Source: Mangrovimicrobium sp048323675 (lineage in GTDB: Bacteria > Pseudomonadota > Gammaproteobacteria > Pseudomonadales > Halieaceae). From it: 64,000 bases of DNA. Numbering within the stretch: position 1 is the first letter of the stretch; each line of letters opens with the position of its first letter. Made by a program: the position numbers and the translations under genes. Positions 45,134-54,889 of this stretch are shown here, one piece after another. The DNA lies in assembly GCF_048323675.1 (NCBI RefSeq), contig NZ_JBLWFK010000008.1, positions 62,001 through 126,000 of the forward strand, in the 5' to 3' direction. The notes beneath the pieces are model-generated. The model made no database searches. It saw only the letters and a list, made by a program, of their open reading frames with translations, and was not told where the DNA came from.

Positions 45134-46603
45134 TCACCGCCAGCCACGGGGGTTGGTACGCATTTCCTCCCGTTTATCGCCGTAGGCATTCCGCAGGCGA
45201 TGCAGCGCTTCCGGGTAGCGGTCGCTGGTGTCATAGCTCTCCCCGGGATTGCCTTGCAGGTCGAACAGCCACGCTTTCTGCGGCACCGGAAAGCCGAAGC
45301 CCAGTTCATCGGTACTGTAGGCGACCGGCAGTTCCGCGCGGTACTTGAAGCGCTGGTCGCGCGCGGCGAACAGCGTCACGCCATCGTAAAAGTAAAGAAA
45401 CTCATGGGGCGATGGGGCGCCATCCACCAATAGCGGGAGAATACTGCGGCCATCCAGCTCACGGTCTTCGGGCGGCGGCAGGTCGAGCATATCGAGGATA
45501 GTCGGCAGGAGGTCAGTGCCCATAGCCATTGCCGGCTCAACCCGTCCGCCGGCAATGCCCGCCGGCCACTGTACGATCATGGGCACCCGCATGCCCCCCT
45601 CGAAAGTGCTGCCCTTGCGTCCACGGCGACTCCCGGTATCGCCGAGGAACCAGGGGCCATTGTCCGAGCTGATGACGATCAGCGTGTTTTCCAGCTGGCC
45701 GCGTTGTTCGAGCGTCGAGACCAGGTCGCCGACACCCTCGTCGAGTTCCTCCAATACGTCACCATACAGGCCCGCAGCGGACTTTCCACGGCGCTCGTCC
45801 GCGACCGAAAGAGGGTCATGGGGAAAATTGTGGGCCAGGTAGAGGAAAAATGGCCGGTCGTCCTCGCGCTGTAAAAATGCTTTCACTTCCTCCTGGTAGT
45901 AGCGGGAAAGATTGCGCTGATCGACCGGCGCGGGTATCGCCTCCTCGCGATTCCGGTACAGCGCGAAAGGCCGCATGTCGTTGCTGTAGAGCGAGCCGAA
46001 GAAATACTCGAAACCGAAATCGTTGGGCAGGGAGGGGCTCCTGTCGCCGAGATGCCACTTGCCTACCATCGCGGTCCGGTAGCCACTGGCGAGCAGCACA
46101 TCAGCCAGGGTGATTTCCTCCGCCGGCAGGCGCTCGGGATTGCCGGGGTTCATCACTTTGTGGCCCGCCAGGTCCTCCAGGCTCCCGGAGGGAAACACCA
46201 CATAGGGCAGGCCCGCCCGCGGCGCCAGGCGCCCGGTCAGGAAGCCGGCTCGCGAGGGCGTACACACAGGCGACGGCGAGTAGAACTGGGACAGCGTTAC
46301 ACCCCGCTGCGCAATCGCATCTATATTGGGAGTGCGAATCAGGTCGGGATTACTGACCCCGGCGCCGATATCGCCATAACCCATATCGTCGTAGAGGATA
46401 AACACGATATTCGGTCGCGGCCCCGCTGGCTGCAAGCCTTCCAGCCGTTCCAGGTACTGGCGCTTCAGGGCCAGGTGCGCTTCGCTGTCTTCCTGCTTGT
46501 AGCTGAGGACGCGATACGCGACAAATAACGCGAACACCAGTAGCGCCAGTACCGCCGTCACCAGCAGCGATTTCAGAACAGCGCGTATCCACCTGGCAAT
46601 CAT
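45134..46603 (-). CDS. Membrane-anchored sulfatase (arylsulfatase family)
   Basis: 489-aa type I sulfatase with an N-terminal membrane helix (about 11-31) that would place the enzyme in the periplasm. The formylglycine motif is CTPSRAGFLTGR (Cys about 115), and YDDMGYGDIG holds the metal-binding Asp pair. It hydrolyses sulfate esters after conversion of that Cys to formylglycine by a separate enzyme not in this window. It follows the GH3 gene on the same strand by 58 bp, suggesting joint breakdown of sulfated glycans or glycosides. Confidence 0.93.
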   Translation of the reverse strand: MIARWIRAVLKSLLVTAVLALLVFALFVAYRVLSYKQEDSEAHLALKRQYLERLEGLQPAGPRPNIVFILYDDMGYGDIGAGVSNPDLIRTPNIDAIAQRGVTLSQFYSPSPVCTPSRAGFLTGRLAPRAGLPYVVFPSGSLEDLAGHKVMNPGNPERLPAEEITLADVLLASGYRTAMVGKWHLGDRSPSLPNDFGFEYFFGSLYSNDMRPFALYRNREEAIPAPVDQRNLSRYYQEEVKAFLQREDDRPFFLYLAHNFPHDPLSVADERRGKSAAGLYGDVLEELDEGVGDLVSTLEQRGQLENTLIVISSDNGPWFLGDTGSRRGRKGSTFEGGMRVPMIVQWPAGIAGGRVEPAMAMGTDLLPTILDMLDLPPPEDRELDGRSILPLLVDGAPSPHEFLYFYDGVTLFAARDQRFKYRAELPVAYSTDELGFGFPVPQKAWLFDLQGNPGESYDTSDRYPEALHRLRNAYGDKREEMRTNPRGWR

Positions 46604-46661
46604 GATTAAACTCCGCTTCTGTTATTGGACCAAGGTCATCTTGGCTGGGTAATCGGGTCTA

Positions 46662-48647
46662 TCAGCCGTAGAGGACTGACGAGGACAACCGGGTATCACG
46701 GGAGGACGCGCCGAGCCGCAGGGCGTACTGTCCCGGGTCGCAACGCCAGGCGTTTGTCTGCTCGCACCAGTAGGCCAGCGCTTTTTCCTCCAGCCGGAAT
46801 TCGACCTCACGAATCTCGCCGGGCTGCAAAAACACCTTCTGGAACGCTTTCAGTTCCTGTGGCGGGCGCGGCACCCGCGGCGCCTGCGGTGCAAGGTATA
46901 ACTGCACCACCTCTGCACCGGCCACCGCACCGGTGTTTTCCAGTTTCAGTGCAACGGTTAGCGTCTCCCCCGGTTGCCAGTGAGCGTTCACTGCAAGGTC
47001 CCGGCAGGTAAAGCTGGTGTAGGACAAGCCGTGGCCGAAAGGGAACAGGACATCCAGGTGTTCGCGGTCGAAATGACGGTAGCCGACAAAAACGCCCTCG
47101 TCGTAATGAACAGTAGCGCTATCACCAGGATACTGACGTTCACTGCCATGGGCGGGGCTGTCGCCGAGCGAGCGGGGAAAGGTCACCGGCAGCTTGCCCG
47201 ACGGGTTTACCTTGCCGAACACAATATCGGCAATGGCCCTGCCGCCCTCCATCCCCGGGTACCACGCCATCAATATCGCGGCCACATCCTCTGCCCAGTC
47301 CATTTCCAGCGGGCTGCCGCTCACCAGGACCACGATAGTCCTCGGGTTGGCCGCAGCAGTCTCCCGGATCAACTGTTCCTGCTCTGCCGGCAGCCTCATG
47401 GTCTGGCGGTCCCTGCCCTCACAGTCACCGTGAACCCGGTGCCCGAGCCCGGCGAAGACAATCGCCGCATCGGCCCGGCTGGGGTCCTCCACTACCCGGC
47501 ATCCCGGCCCCAGGGCGTCCCTGATGCCCTGCAGGGGCGTGATTTCATAGGGCGACCAGACACCCGCGCTACCGCCGTAAAGCGGGCGGCAATTGCGCTT
47601 ACTGGCGCGCGGCCCGAGTACCGCAATGCGCTGACAGGTGTCATCCAGGGGCAGGGCCTGATTCGCATTCTGCAGCAGGGTGATGCTCTCCGCCGCCATG
47701 CGGTAGGCCAGTTCCTGGTGTGCCGGCGTGTTGCGCTGCCCGGCGGCCCGGCTGACCGTGGCAGTGCGTGACCAGACGCGCAACAGGGGCGCCAGCGCGG
47801 CATCCACCTCCTGCGCGGTGAAGTCGCCCTGCTTGAACTCGCGCAGCAGGCTGGCACGGCGATACCGCAAACCGCCGAGGGGCATTTCCAGGTTCAGGCC
47901 GGCCTTCAGGCAACTTGCCCCGGAGCGGGTGCGCCGGGCGGCAAACCAGTCAGACACCACGAACCCGCGAAAACCGTATTCGCGGCGCAGCCGCTGCTGG
48001 AGAAGATCCCCATTCTCACAGCAGGCATCGCCGTTGACCCCGTTGTAGGCTGCCATTACCGACCACACATCCGCCTCGCGCACCGCTGCTTCGAACACCG
48101 GCAGGTAGATTTCGCGCAGCGCCCGTTCGCTGACCTGCACCGTGATCCTGCTGCGCTGCGCCTCCTGGTTGTTGACGGCAAAGTGCTTGATACAGGCAGC
48201 GATACCCTGGGACTGAATTCCGCGAACCAGCGGTACCGCGAGCCGGCAATTGAGCAGGGGATCCTCGGTAAGATATTCAAAGGTGCGACCGTTCAGCGGG
48301 GTGCGGCAGATATTGACCGCCGGCCCCAACAGCACGTGGGCACCGACAGCGATCGCCTCCCGTGCCATCGCAACGCCGAACTCACCTGCCAGGTCGGGGT
48401 TCCAGGAAGCGCCGAGGGCAATTCCGGTGGGGAAGGCCGTGCAGCGTCTGAGCGACGAATGCCAGCCGATTCCACGCGGGCCGTCCACCAGTTTCATGGC
48501 CGGCAGACCCAGTTGGGCAAGCGACCGGGTCCTGAACAGGCCCTTGCCCGCCAGCAGTGACAGCTTGTCATCGAGGGTAAGCCGAGACAGCATCTCCTCC
48601 ACAATCTGTTCGCGGTCGCCGTGCTCGCTGGAATTTTCGCCGTCCAA
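46662..48647 (-). CDS. Glycoside hydrolase family 3 (beta-glucosidase type)
   Basis: 661-aa GH3 enzyme with the N-terminal TIM-barrel, the alpha/beta sandwich and a C-terminal Fn3-like domain (about 560-645). Motifs include IKHFAVNNQEAQR and the nucleophile Asp in GFVVSDWFAARR (about 236). There is no signal peptide and no PA14 insertion, so it probably acts on imported oligosaccharides or glycosides in the cytoplasm. It diverges from an AraC regulator, with a perfect 12-bp palindrome between, and precedes a sulfatase. Confidence 0.93.
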   Translation of the reverse strand: MDGENSSEHGDREQIVEEMLSRLTLDDKLSLLAGKGLFRTRSLAQLGLPAMKLVDGPRGIGWHSSLRRCTAFPTGIALGASWNPDLAGEFGVAMAREAIAVGAHVLLGPAVNICRTPLNGRTFEYLTEDPLLNCRLAVPLVRGIQSQGIAACIKHFAVNNQEAQRSRITVQVSERALREIYLPVFEAAVREADVWSVMAAYNGVNGDACCENGDLLQQRLRREYGFRGFVVSDWFAARRTRSGASCLKAGLNLEMPLGGLRYRRASLLREFKQGDFTAQEVDAALAPLLRVWSRTATVSRAAGQRNTPAHQELAYRMAAESITLLQNANQALPLDDTCQRIAVLGPRASKRNCRPLYGGSAGVWSPYEITPLQGIRDALGPGCRVVEDPSRADAAIVFAGLGHRVHGDCEGRDRQTMRLPAEQEQLIRETAAANPRTIVVLVSGSPLEMDWAEDVAAILMAWYPGMEGGRAIADIVFGKVNPSGKLPVTFPRSLGDSPAHGSERQYPGDSATVHYDEGVFVGYRHFDREHLDVLFPFGHGLSYTSFTCRDLAVNAHWQPGETLTVALKLENTGAVAGAEVVQLYLAPQAPRVPRPPQELKAFQKVFLQPGEIREVEFRLEEKALAYWCEQTNAWRCDPGQYALRLGASSRDTRLSSSVLYG

Positions 48648-48785
48648 GAATCGCCTCCCCCTGTGGTTGTTGGATCTGCTGCGCGCCTCCGGGACCCGGA
48701 TCGGGTCCTGAGGCGCTCACGGGCACAAGGATAACGGCAGGCAGCACATGACTAAAAGATCGAACCCTGTCCTTGAATTGATCAT

Positions 48786-48814
48786 TCCTGCTATATTTTC
48801 AGAATATAGCAGGA
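48786..48814. promoter_or_regulatory. Perfect palindrome between GH3 and AraC genes
   Basis: TCCTGCTATATT (48786-48797), spacer TTCAG, then AATATAGCAGGA (48803-48814). The arms match at all 12 positions. It lies 16 nt before the AraC start and about 140 nt before the GH3 start, so it is a candidate operator for the divergent pair. Confidence 0.65.
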
Positions 48815-48829
48815 TAAATTAACCAAAAA

Positions 48830-50005
48830 ATGGCAAAAACGTCTGACACATCCCCTGTGCGGCTGGCAGCCGGGAGCCTGTACCGCTGGTATCTCGACCG
48901 CGAGACCACAGAACAGGCCGCAGCACGGCTTCACCGCTGGCTCAGCTCCGGCGCCGGCGACAATCCCCTGACCGCCGTTGACATCGACCTGCTGCTGGCC
49001 CGTGTGCGCGCGGACGCCAGTTTCTCCCAGCGCCGCAGTTCGCTGCTGGCTCGCTGGAAAGACGCCATGGCAGCCTGCGGCGGCAGGCCCGACGGGGAAC
49101 TCGCCCGGCAGTTCCTGCACGCCTGGCTCGAGGAGCAGGACCACGGCCTCCTGTTCAACCAGAGCCTTCTTGCGGGCGTCACCCGGGCAGTCGCCGGGGA
49201 ACTCGGCGATATCACCACCTTTCTCTACGACCGCCGCAGTTTCTGGACCCTGCATTTGACACTGCAGGGCGGCGCTACCTATACCTCGGATTGTGAACTG
49301 GAGGTGTCCGCGGGTAATCTGGTCCTGATCGCGCCAGACGCCCGCTGCCATTACCAGCGGGCCGCGGATTGCGACGAATGGGTACACGCATGGGTTATTT
49401 TCCAGCCCCGCGAAGACTGGCTGGAGTGGTTGCAGTGGCCCTCGCCCACCGCGGGATTGCACGCCTGCCCCCTCGACGATACGGCGTTATTCACATTGAC
49501 TGAACAATTGATGGCCGATATCCGCGCGGCCTCGCAGGAGGGAGGCCGGTTCAGCGCCGCCCTCGGGACCAACCTGCTCGAGCAGCTTCTGCTGCGCGTC
49601 GCCACTGTTCATTTGGCCGATCTGGGCTACCAGGGTGATCCGCGCGTTGGCCGCGCCTGTGACATTCTGCGTGAACGACTGGACGATCCCCCGACAGTGG
49701 AAGCGGTGGCCCGGCATTGCCACCTGTCTCCGTCGCGAATGGCGCACTTGTTCAAGCAGGAAATGGGGATCAGCATGCAGCAGTTTCGCATCCGCCTGCA
49801 GATGCAACTGGCGAGGGAACTGCTGGTGACCACCCGCATGCCAGTGGAGCGGATAGCAATGCAGGCCGGTTATGGGGATCGTGCCCGTTTCAGCCGCGCA
49901 TTCCGCAAATTCAACGGCTGCAGTCCGCGGCGTTTCCGCCAGCAATACATTCCCCCCGGGGAGACACTGCGGAACGGGACGAACAGGATCCGGCGACAAG
50001 CCTGA
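48830..50005 (+). CDS. AraC-family transcriptional regulator 3
   Basis: 391 aa, long for the family. An N-terminal helical extension (about 1-125) precedes a cupin-like AraC sugar-sensing domain (about 130-250, with LEVSAGNLVLIAPDARCHYQR) and the double HTH (VEAVARHCHLSPSRMAHLFK and VERIAMQAGYGDRARFSRAF). The GH3 gene next to it suggests a sugar or glycoside effector. Its start is 16 nt after the 29-bp palindrome, implying autoregulation. Confidence 0.9.
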   Translation: MAKTSDTSPVRLAAGSLYRWYLDRETTEQAAARLHRWLSSGAGDNPLTAVDIDLLLARVRADASFSQRRSSLLARWKDAMAACGGRPDGELARQFLHAWLEEQDHGLLFNQSLLAGVTRAVAGELGDITTFLYDRRSFWTLHLTLQGGATYTSDCELEVSAGNLVLIAPDARCHYQRAADCDEWVHAWVIFQPREDWLEWLQWPSPTAGLHACPLDDTALFTLTEQLMADIRAASQEGGRFSAALGTNLLEQLLLRVATVHLADLGYQGDPRVGRACDILRERLDDPPTVEAVARHCHLSPSRMAHLFKQEMGISMQQFRIRLQMQLARELLVTTRMPVERIAMQAGYGDRARFSRAFRKFNGCSPRRFRQQYIPPGETLRNGTNRIRRQA

Positions 50006-50069
50006 CCCGGGAAGTGCAGGGTGCCCCGCAATCCCGGCCCGGTTTCCACGGCCGGGCGGCCCCGCCCTG

Positions 50070-50786
50070 CTAGAAACGCTGGACCTGTTTACCGACGACG
50101 CGATCGCGTACTTTCCAGAACAGGCTGTCGGGATTGATCACCACGATGAATACCCGGCGCAGGCGTCCCTCGGGGCACTCGATCGGGCGCACCGCGTGCC
50201 AGGAGCGGTCGCTGCGCAGCATCAGGGCGCTGTAGTTGCCGATGGACGCGACTTCGTGGATGGCGGCGAAATCCTCGAGGGCCGGGGCGGAGTTGAATTC
50301 GATCCTGCCGCCATCATCGAGCACCAGGGTCGAACCACCCCAGGCCGGGTCCCAGTCCTCTTCGGAGTTGAAATAGAACAGGTGGGAACCGTGCTCCCGG
50401 CGGGCATCGCAGTGCGGCGAAACGTCGCAGCCGGCGGGCGTGTAGTGCCAGTGGAAGCGGAATTCCACCTTGTTCGCCCCGAGCAGTCGGGCGACCTGGT
50501 TGCGGTAGGCGTCGCTGCACAGTTCGCCGATGAATTCCTGCCAGGGCTGCGGCACCGGCATCCCCGGCTCATATTCGAGCGAATAGCGATCATGGGGCGC
50601 CTGCCCGGCGCGGCGTTCGTAGCCGAACTTCTTCTCGAACAGCTCCAGCGGCGGCATGTTGTCCAGCAGGGCCTGGAAGCCCGCGTCCGTGAGCAGGCCG
50701 CGCGGGTTGAAGTAGGGATAGGGTTTGACCGCGAGAAAATCGTCGCGGCCGAGCTTTTCCAGCACCCCGATGTCGAGGTAGTTCAT
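50070..50786 (-). CDS. 2-Oxoglutarate/Fe(II)-dependent oxygenase, prolyl-hydroxylase type
   Basis: 238 aa. Iron ligands are His and Asp in SPHCDARRE and His in SWHAVRP, with a candidate 2-oxoglutarate Arg in LRRVFIVV. The ATG at 50786 overlaps the upstream stop as ATGA. It is the last gene of a run with a sulfotransferase and a glycosyltransferase-like protein, so it may hydroxylate the product they decorate. Substrate unknown. Confidence 0.85.
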   Translation of the reverse strand: MNYLDIGVLEKLGRDDFLAVKPYPYFNPRGLLTDAGFQALLDNMPPLELFEKKFGYERRAGQAPHDRYSLEYEPGMPVPQPWQEFIGELCSDAYRNQVARLLGANKVEFRFHWHYTPAGCDVSPHCDARREHGSHLFYFNSEEDWDPAWGGSTLVLDDGGRIEFNSAPALEDFAAIHEVASIGNYSALMLRSDRSWHAVRPIECPEGRLRRVFIVVINPDSLFWKVRDRVVGKQVQRF

Positions 50787-51694
50787 GCGGCGTGCGCCTC
50801 CAGCGGAGCAGTTCTCTCGAGGACCTCGAAAGCATCGTGACGGATATGGTTCTTGCCGATTTCCTCGCGTACCAGGGCTTCGCTGACCTGCCCGGAGTCC
50901 AGGCATTCGCGCAGCAGGCCGAAGAACAGCTGTTCCTGCTGGCGATCGGGGTGCTCGCGATAGGCGCCGAGCAGGCCGTACTCGCCGAACACTTTCGCCC
51001 GCAGGCGGTTCAGCGAGGCCAGCAGCGGCTTGTCCCTGAATTTGTCCGCCGGGGTGTAATCCACCGGCAGCCCGGTTTTCCAGGGCTGGGTACGGCGCTT
51101 GGTATTGTGCAGCAGGCGGGTATTGGCGTCGAGGTGGTCGAAGTCGTTCCAGCAGGGCTCGAGGAAGCCGATATTGGCCGGGTCTTCATAGGCCAGCACC
51201 ATCCACTCCTTGTAGTCCTTCCTGAACTCGAACAGTTCGGCGAACTCGGCCTCCGCGTCCCAGTGGCGCAGCCGCGCGCAGTCCATCAGCATCACGGAAG
51301 TGGCGACCTGGCGCGACTTGCCCTCCTTGTCCGAGCGATGCCGTCCCATCACCGCCGCGCCGCCCATGTCGCGATTGAACAGCTCACAGACATCGCCGAC
51401 CGCGAACACATCCGGGTCGGTGAGCAGCGCCCTGCCCTGCCAGTTCATCAGCTTCGGCGGCAGGAAGCGCATCGGGGTGAAGGACTGCAGGTCGTCCATG
51501 CGCCAGACGCGGGAGGTGCCGCCGCGCAGGAAGCTCTGCCCCTCGCGCGCCGCCAGCCAGGGCTGGTCGCGGGTATGGATGAACCGGATATCGAAGCTGT
51601 CCGGGTCGCTCGCGTTGCGGCGAAACGAATGGGCGGCCACCAGCGCACCCAGCCACTGGCGTTCGTTGGTGTGGATGAAAACGCACTGCTCCAC
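50783..51694 (-). CDS. Glycosyltransferase-like protein (GT-A fold, tentative)
   Basis: 303 aa from a GTG at 51694, which has AGGAGG at ideal spacing; a longer frame to 51784 is rejected. The start CVFIHTNERQWLGALVAAHS and the later LTDPDVFAVGD block with DPD resemble nucleotide-sugar transferases of the GT-A type, where a DxD motif binds metal and sugar nucleotide. No closer family could be named. Its stop overlaps the next gene by 4 bp. Confidence 0.6.
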   Translation of the reverse strand: MEQCVFIHTNERQWLGALVAAHSFRRNASDPDSFDIRFIHTRDQPWLAAREGQSFLRGGTSRVWRMDDLQSFTPMRFLPPKLMNWQGRALLTDPDVFAVGDVCELFNRDMGGAAVMGRHRSDKEGKSRQVATSVMLMDCARLRHWDAEAEFAELFEFRKDYKEWMVLAYEDPANIGFLEPCWNDFDHLDANTRLLHNTKRRTQPWKTGLPVDYTPADKFRDKPLLASLNRLRAKVFGEYGLLGAYREHPDRQQEQLFFGLLRECLDSGQVSEALVREEIGKNHIRHDAFEVLERTAPLEAHAA

Positions 51695-51722
51695 GCTCGA
51701 TCCTCCTGTGTCGCTATTGCGA

Positions 51723-52652
51723 TCAGACCGCGAGTTTATCCTGTTCGGCACTGGTGTAGCCAAAGCCGGGCAGCAGGCTGGCATCTACCATGGCGTCCAG
51801 CTCGGCCACCTGGGCGTCGTCGAAATAATCCTTGTAGCCGCCCACCTTGGCCTTGCGCACCTTGAAGGTGTTGGGGTCGTTGACGTCCTTGGCCTGCACC
51901 CGGCTGCCGCTGCGCCAGAAGTAGTTCTCCTGCTCTTTCTTGCGCAGGTTCTCCACCGAGGCGAACTCCGCGGTATCACGCAGGAACTCGTCCTTCGCCT
52001 CCATGCCAAGGAACTCGACAATACGCGCCATCTGCGCTTCCGGATCGCTGCGCAGGTCTTCGTAGCGTACCACCAGCAGTTGCCTGATTTTCGGCAGCTC
52101 GCGCGCCCAGGCGTTCATGAAGTCGATGATGTGCGACAGCCCCTGGTTGGGGTCCTTGACGAAGTCGTACACCGAGATATCCGCCTCGTGGGCCGGGTAC
52201 TTGTTCATCGCCTTCTTCTCCGGGCGCATGCGGTACTTCCACTGGAAGAACTGCGATACCGCCACGTCCTGGGGCTTGCGCACCAGCAACACGGTCTTCT
52301 TGTCGTAGAAATCCGCCTTGGAATCCACGTTACCCGTAAAACCGCGCAGGTAGTTGTCGTGGGTAAAGAAAATCCGCGGGATATCGCTGTTCAGGCGGGT
52401 GTAATTGTCGAAACCCATGAGGATGTTGTCGGGCAGCTGGTACATCAGCTGGTAGTAGCGGGAGATCATCACCCGCACCCAGGTGCGACCGCTCTTGCCG
52501 TAGGAGGCGAATATGTACTCGCAGCGCTGGTACTTCCAGTACTCCTCCCGCCCCCGGCGCCAGCGCTCCAGGCGGTGTGCCTGCGCCTCGGGAAGAAAGA
52601 CGCAAATTAGGCGCACCAGCCACTTGGTCAGGCGCTTGACGATCATATGCAT
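51723..52652 (-). CDS. PAPS-dependent sulfotransferase
   Basis: 309 aa. The 5'-phosphosulfate-binding loop is YGKSGRTWVR (about 51-60) and the 3'-phosphate motif is VLLVRKPQDVAVSQFFQWKY (about 120-140). The enzyme moves sulfate from PAPS to a hydroxyl or amine. The N-terminus has a short hydrophobic stretch (WLVRLICVFL) that may associate with the membrane. It leads a three-gene run with the glycosyltransferase-like and oxygenase genes, pointing to a sulfated glycolipid or small molecule. Confidence 0.88.
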   Translation of the reverse strand: MHMIVKRLTKWLVRLICVFLPEAQAHRLERWRRGREEYWKYQRCEYIFASYGKSGRTWVRVMISRYYQLMYQLPDNILMGFDNYTRLNSDIPRIFFTHDNYLRGFTGNVDSKADFYDKKTVLLVRKPQDVAVSQFFQWKYRMRPEKKAMNKYPAHEADISVYDFVKDPNQGLSHIIDFMNAWARELPKIRQLLVVRYEDLRSDPEAQMARIVEFLGMEAKDEFLRDTAEFASVENLRKKEQENYFWRSGSRVQAKDVNDPNTFKVRKAKVGGYKDYFDDAQVAELDAMVDASLLPGFGYTSAEQDKLAV

Positions 52653-52838
52653 GGGCGGTCCCCGGCTGGAGCTGGCTAAAGCGCCGTACTTTAGCGGTTG
52701 GGGAGCGCTTTCTCAATATAGAAGGACGATTGCCCGCGGCCGTAAATATGGTCGTTTTACCGCGCTCGGAATACTGCTCAGCCGGGCCCGTTTATTGCTA
52801 GTATTAGCTCTGGTTGCCATTACAGAGTCTCATAACCC

Positions 52839-53975
52839 ATGCCCAACAAGGTTGCTGCCGACAACAGCGCCAACCCGACTCCGAGCCCAAGGCTCGAATT
52901 GCGCAATGTCGTCAAGGATTTCGACGGCTTCCGCGCCGTCGACGATGTCAGCCTGAGCATCCAACGGGGTGAAATCTTCGCCCTCCTCGGTGCATCCGGC
53001 TGCGGCAAATCCACCCTGCTGCGCATGCTGGCGGGCTTCGAAACGCCCACCGAGGGCGAGATTTACCTCGACGGCACGCTGCTCAACCCGATTCCGGCCC
53101 ACGAACGGCCGCTGAACATGATGTTCCAGTCCTATGCGCTGTTCCCGCACATGACGGTGGAAGAAAACATCGCCTTCGGGCTCAGCTACAACCGGCTGAG
53201 CAAGCCCGCCATCCGCCAGAAGGTGGGCGAGGCGCTGGAACTGGTGCGCATGACCGCCTACGCGAAACGCAAGCCGCACCAGCTCTCCGGCGGCCAGCAG
53301 CAGCGCGTGGCCCTGGCCCGCAGCCTGGCCAAGGCCCCCACCCTGCTATTGCTCGACGAACCGATGGGCGCGCTGGACAAGAAGCTGCGCTCGCAGATGC
53401 AGCTTGAGATTGTCGACATCATCGAGTCGGTGGGGGTGACCTGCGTGATGGTGACCCACGACCAGGAAGAGGCCATGACCATGGCCACCCGCATCGGCAT
53501 CATGGACGCCGGGGTCATCCGCCAGGTGGGCACGCCGCACGAGATCTACGAACAGCCCAACTGCCGCATGACCGCCGAGTTCATCGGCTCGGTCAACATC
53601 TTCGAGGGTACTCTCGACGTCGATGAGGTGGACCACGTGGAGATCGGCTGCCCCGCGCTGGGCGGGACTGTCTACGTCGGCCACGGCATCAGCGGCAGCA
53701 TCGGGATGGAGCTCGCCTTCGCCCTGCGCCCGGAGAAAATCCGTATTTCGCGGGAGGCCCCCGTCCAGGCCCACAATGTCGCCCACGGCAGGATCGTCGA
53801 TATCGCCTACCTCGGCAGCCACTCGATCTTCCACGTCGCCCTCCCCAGTGGCAAGGTGGTGATTGCCTCGGAGGCCAATCACCTGCGCGGCACCACTGGT
53901 GAAGAGCGGCTGACCTGGGAAGACGAGGTCTGGCTGTCCTGGGAAGAACTGAGCGGCGTGGTGCTCACCTCGTGA
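52839..53975 (+). CDS. potG: Putrescine-type ABC transporter ATP-binding protein
   Basis: 378-aa ABC ATPase with Walker A GASGCGKST (about 50), signature LSGGQQQRVALARS (about 148), Walker B LLLLDEP and a C-terminal TOBE domain (about 290-370). It couples ATP hydrolysis to polyamine uptake. The stop overlaps the start of the permease gene, and the four genes follow the order ATPase, permease, permease, binding protein. Confidence 0.9.
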   Translation: MPNKVAADNSANPTPSPRLELRNVVKDFDGFRAVDDVSLSIQRGEIFALLGASGCGKSTLLRMLAGFETPTEGEIYLDGTLLNPIPAHERPLNMMFQSYALFPHMTVEENIAFGLSYNRLSKPAIRQKVGEALELVRMTAYAKRKPHQLSGGQQQRVALARSLAKAPTLLLLDEPMGALDKKLRSQMQLEIVDIIESVGVTCVMVTHDQEEAMTMATRIGIMDAGVIRQVGTPHEIYEQPNCRMTAEFIGSVNIFEGTLDVDEVDHVEIGCPALGGTVYVGHGISGSIGMELAFALRPEKIRISREAPVQAHNVAHGRIVDIAYLGSHSIFHVALPSGKVVIASEANHLRGTTGEERLTWEDEVWLSWEELSGVVLTS

Positions 53976-54889
53976 AAACGCTTTCCACCTGGAGGAGCGA
54001 AAGCTGGGGGAAGCGGCTGGTCACTGGCGCGCCCTACCTGTGGCTGCTGCTGTTTTTCCTCGCTCCCTTCCTGATCGTCATCAAAATCAGCTTTGCCGAG
54101 TCGCTGCTCGCGCAGCCGCCTTTCAGCGACCTCGCCAGCTATGCCGACGACGTACTGACCCTGCAGCTGAACCTGTTCAACTATATCGACCTCTACCAGT
54201 ACGACCTGTACCTGGAGGCCTACCTCAGCTCGCTGAAGATCGCGGCCACCGCCACCGGCATCGCCCTGCTGGTGGGCTACCCCATCGCCTATGCGATCGC
54301 GCGGCTGCCGGAGCACTCGCGCAACCTCGCCCTGATGCTGGTGATCCTGCCCTCCTGGACCTCGTTCCTGATCCGCATCTACGCCTGGATAGGGCTGCTC
54401 AAGGACAACGGGCTGATCAACAACACCCTGCAGTCCCTGGGCCTGATCGACCAGCCGCTGGTGCTGCTGCACACCAACTTCGCCGTCTACCTGGGTATCG
54501 TCTACGCCTACCTGCCGTTCATGGTGCTGCCCATCTACACCAACCTGGTGAAACACGACCGGCGCCTGCTGGAAGCGGCGGCAGATCTCGGCGCGCCGCC
54601 GGTGGCGGCATTCCTGCGCATCACCCTGCCGCTCTCCGTCGGCGGGATCGTCGCCGGCTGCATGCTGGTGTTTATCCCTGCGGTCGGCGAGTTCGTCATT
54701 CCCGAACTGCTCGGCGGGCCGGACACGCTGATGATCGGCAAACTGCTGTGGGCGGAGTTCTTCAATGCCCGCAACTGGCCGGGCGCCTCGGCGGTGGCCG
54801 TGGTAATGCTGTTGTTGCTGATCGTGCCGATCACCATTTTCCAGCGCTACCAGGCGCGGGAGCAGGAGGCGGCGCAAAATGGCCACTGA
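53972..54889 (+). CDS. potH: Putrescine-type ABC transporter permease 1
   Basis: 305-aa inner-membrane permease of the PotB/PotH type, GTG start overlapping the ATPase stop by 4 bp. Six membrane helices are predicted, with the EAA-loop LLEAAADLGAPPVAAFLRITLPL (about 190-212) that docks the ATPase. Its end overlaps the second permease by 11 bp. Confidence 0.9.
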   Translation: MKTLSTWRSESWGKRLVTGAPYLWLLLFFLAPFLIVIKISFAESLLAQPPFSDLASYADDVLTLQLNLFNYIDLYQYDLYLEAYLSSLKIAATATGIALLVGYPIAYAIARLPEHSRNLALMLVILPSWTSFLIRIYAWIGLLKDNGLINNTLQSLGLIDQPLVLLHTNFAVYLGIVYAYLPFMVLPIYTNLVKHDRRLLEAAADLGAPPVAAFLRITLPLSVGGIVAGCMLVFIPAVGEFVIPELLGGPDTLMIGKLLWAEFFNARNWPGASAVAVVMLLLLIVPITIFQRYQAREQEAAQNGH

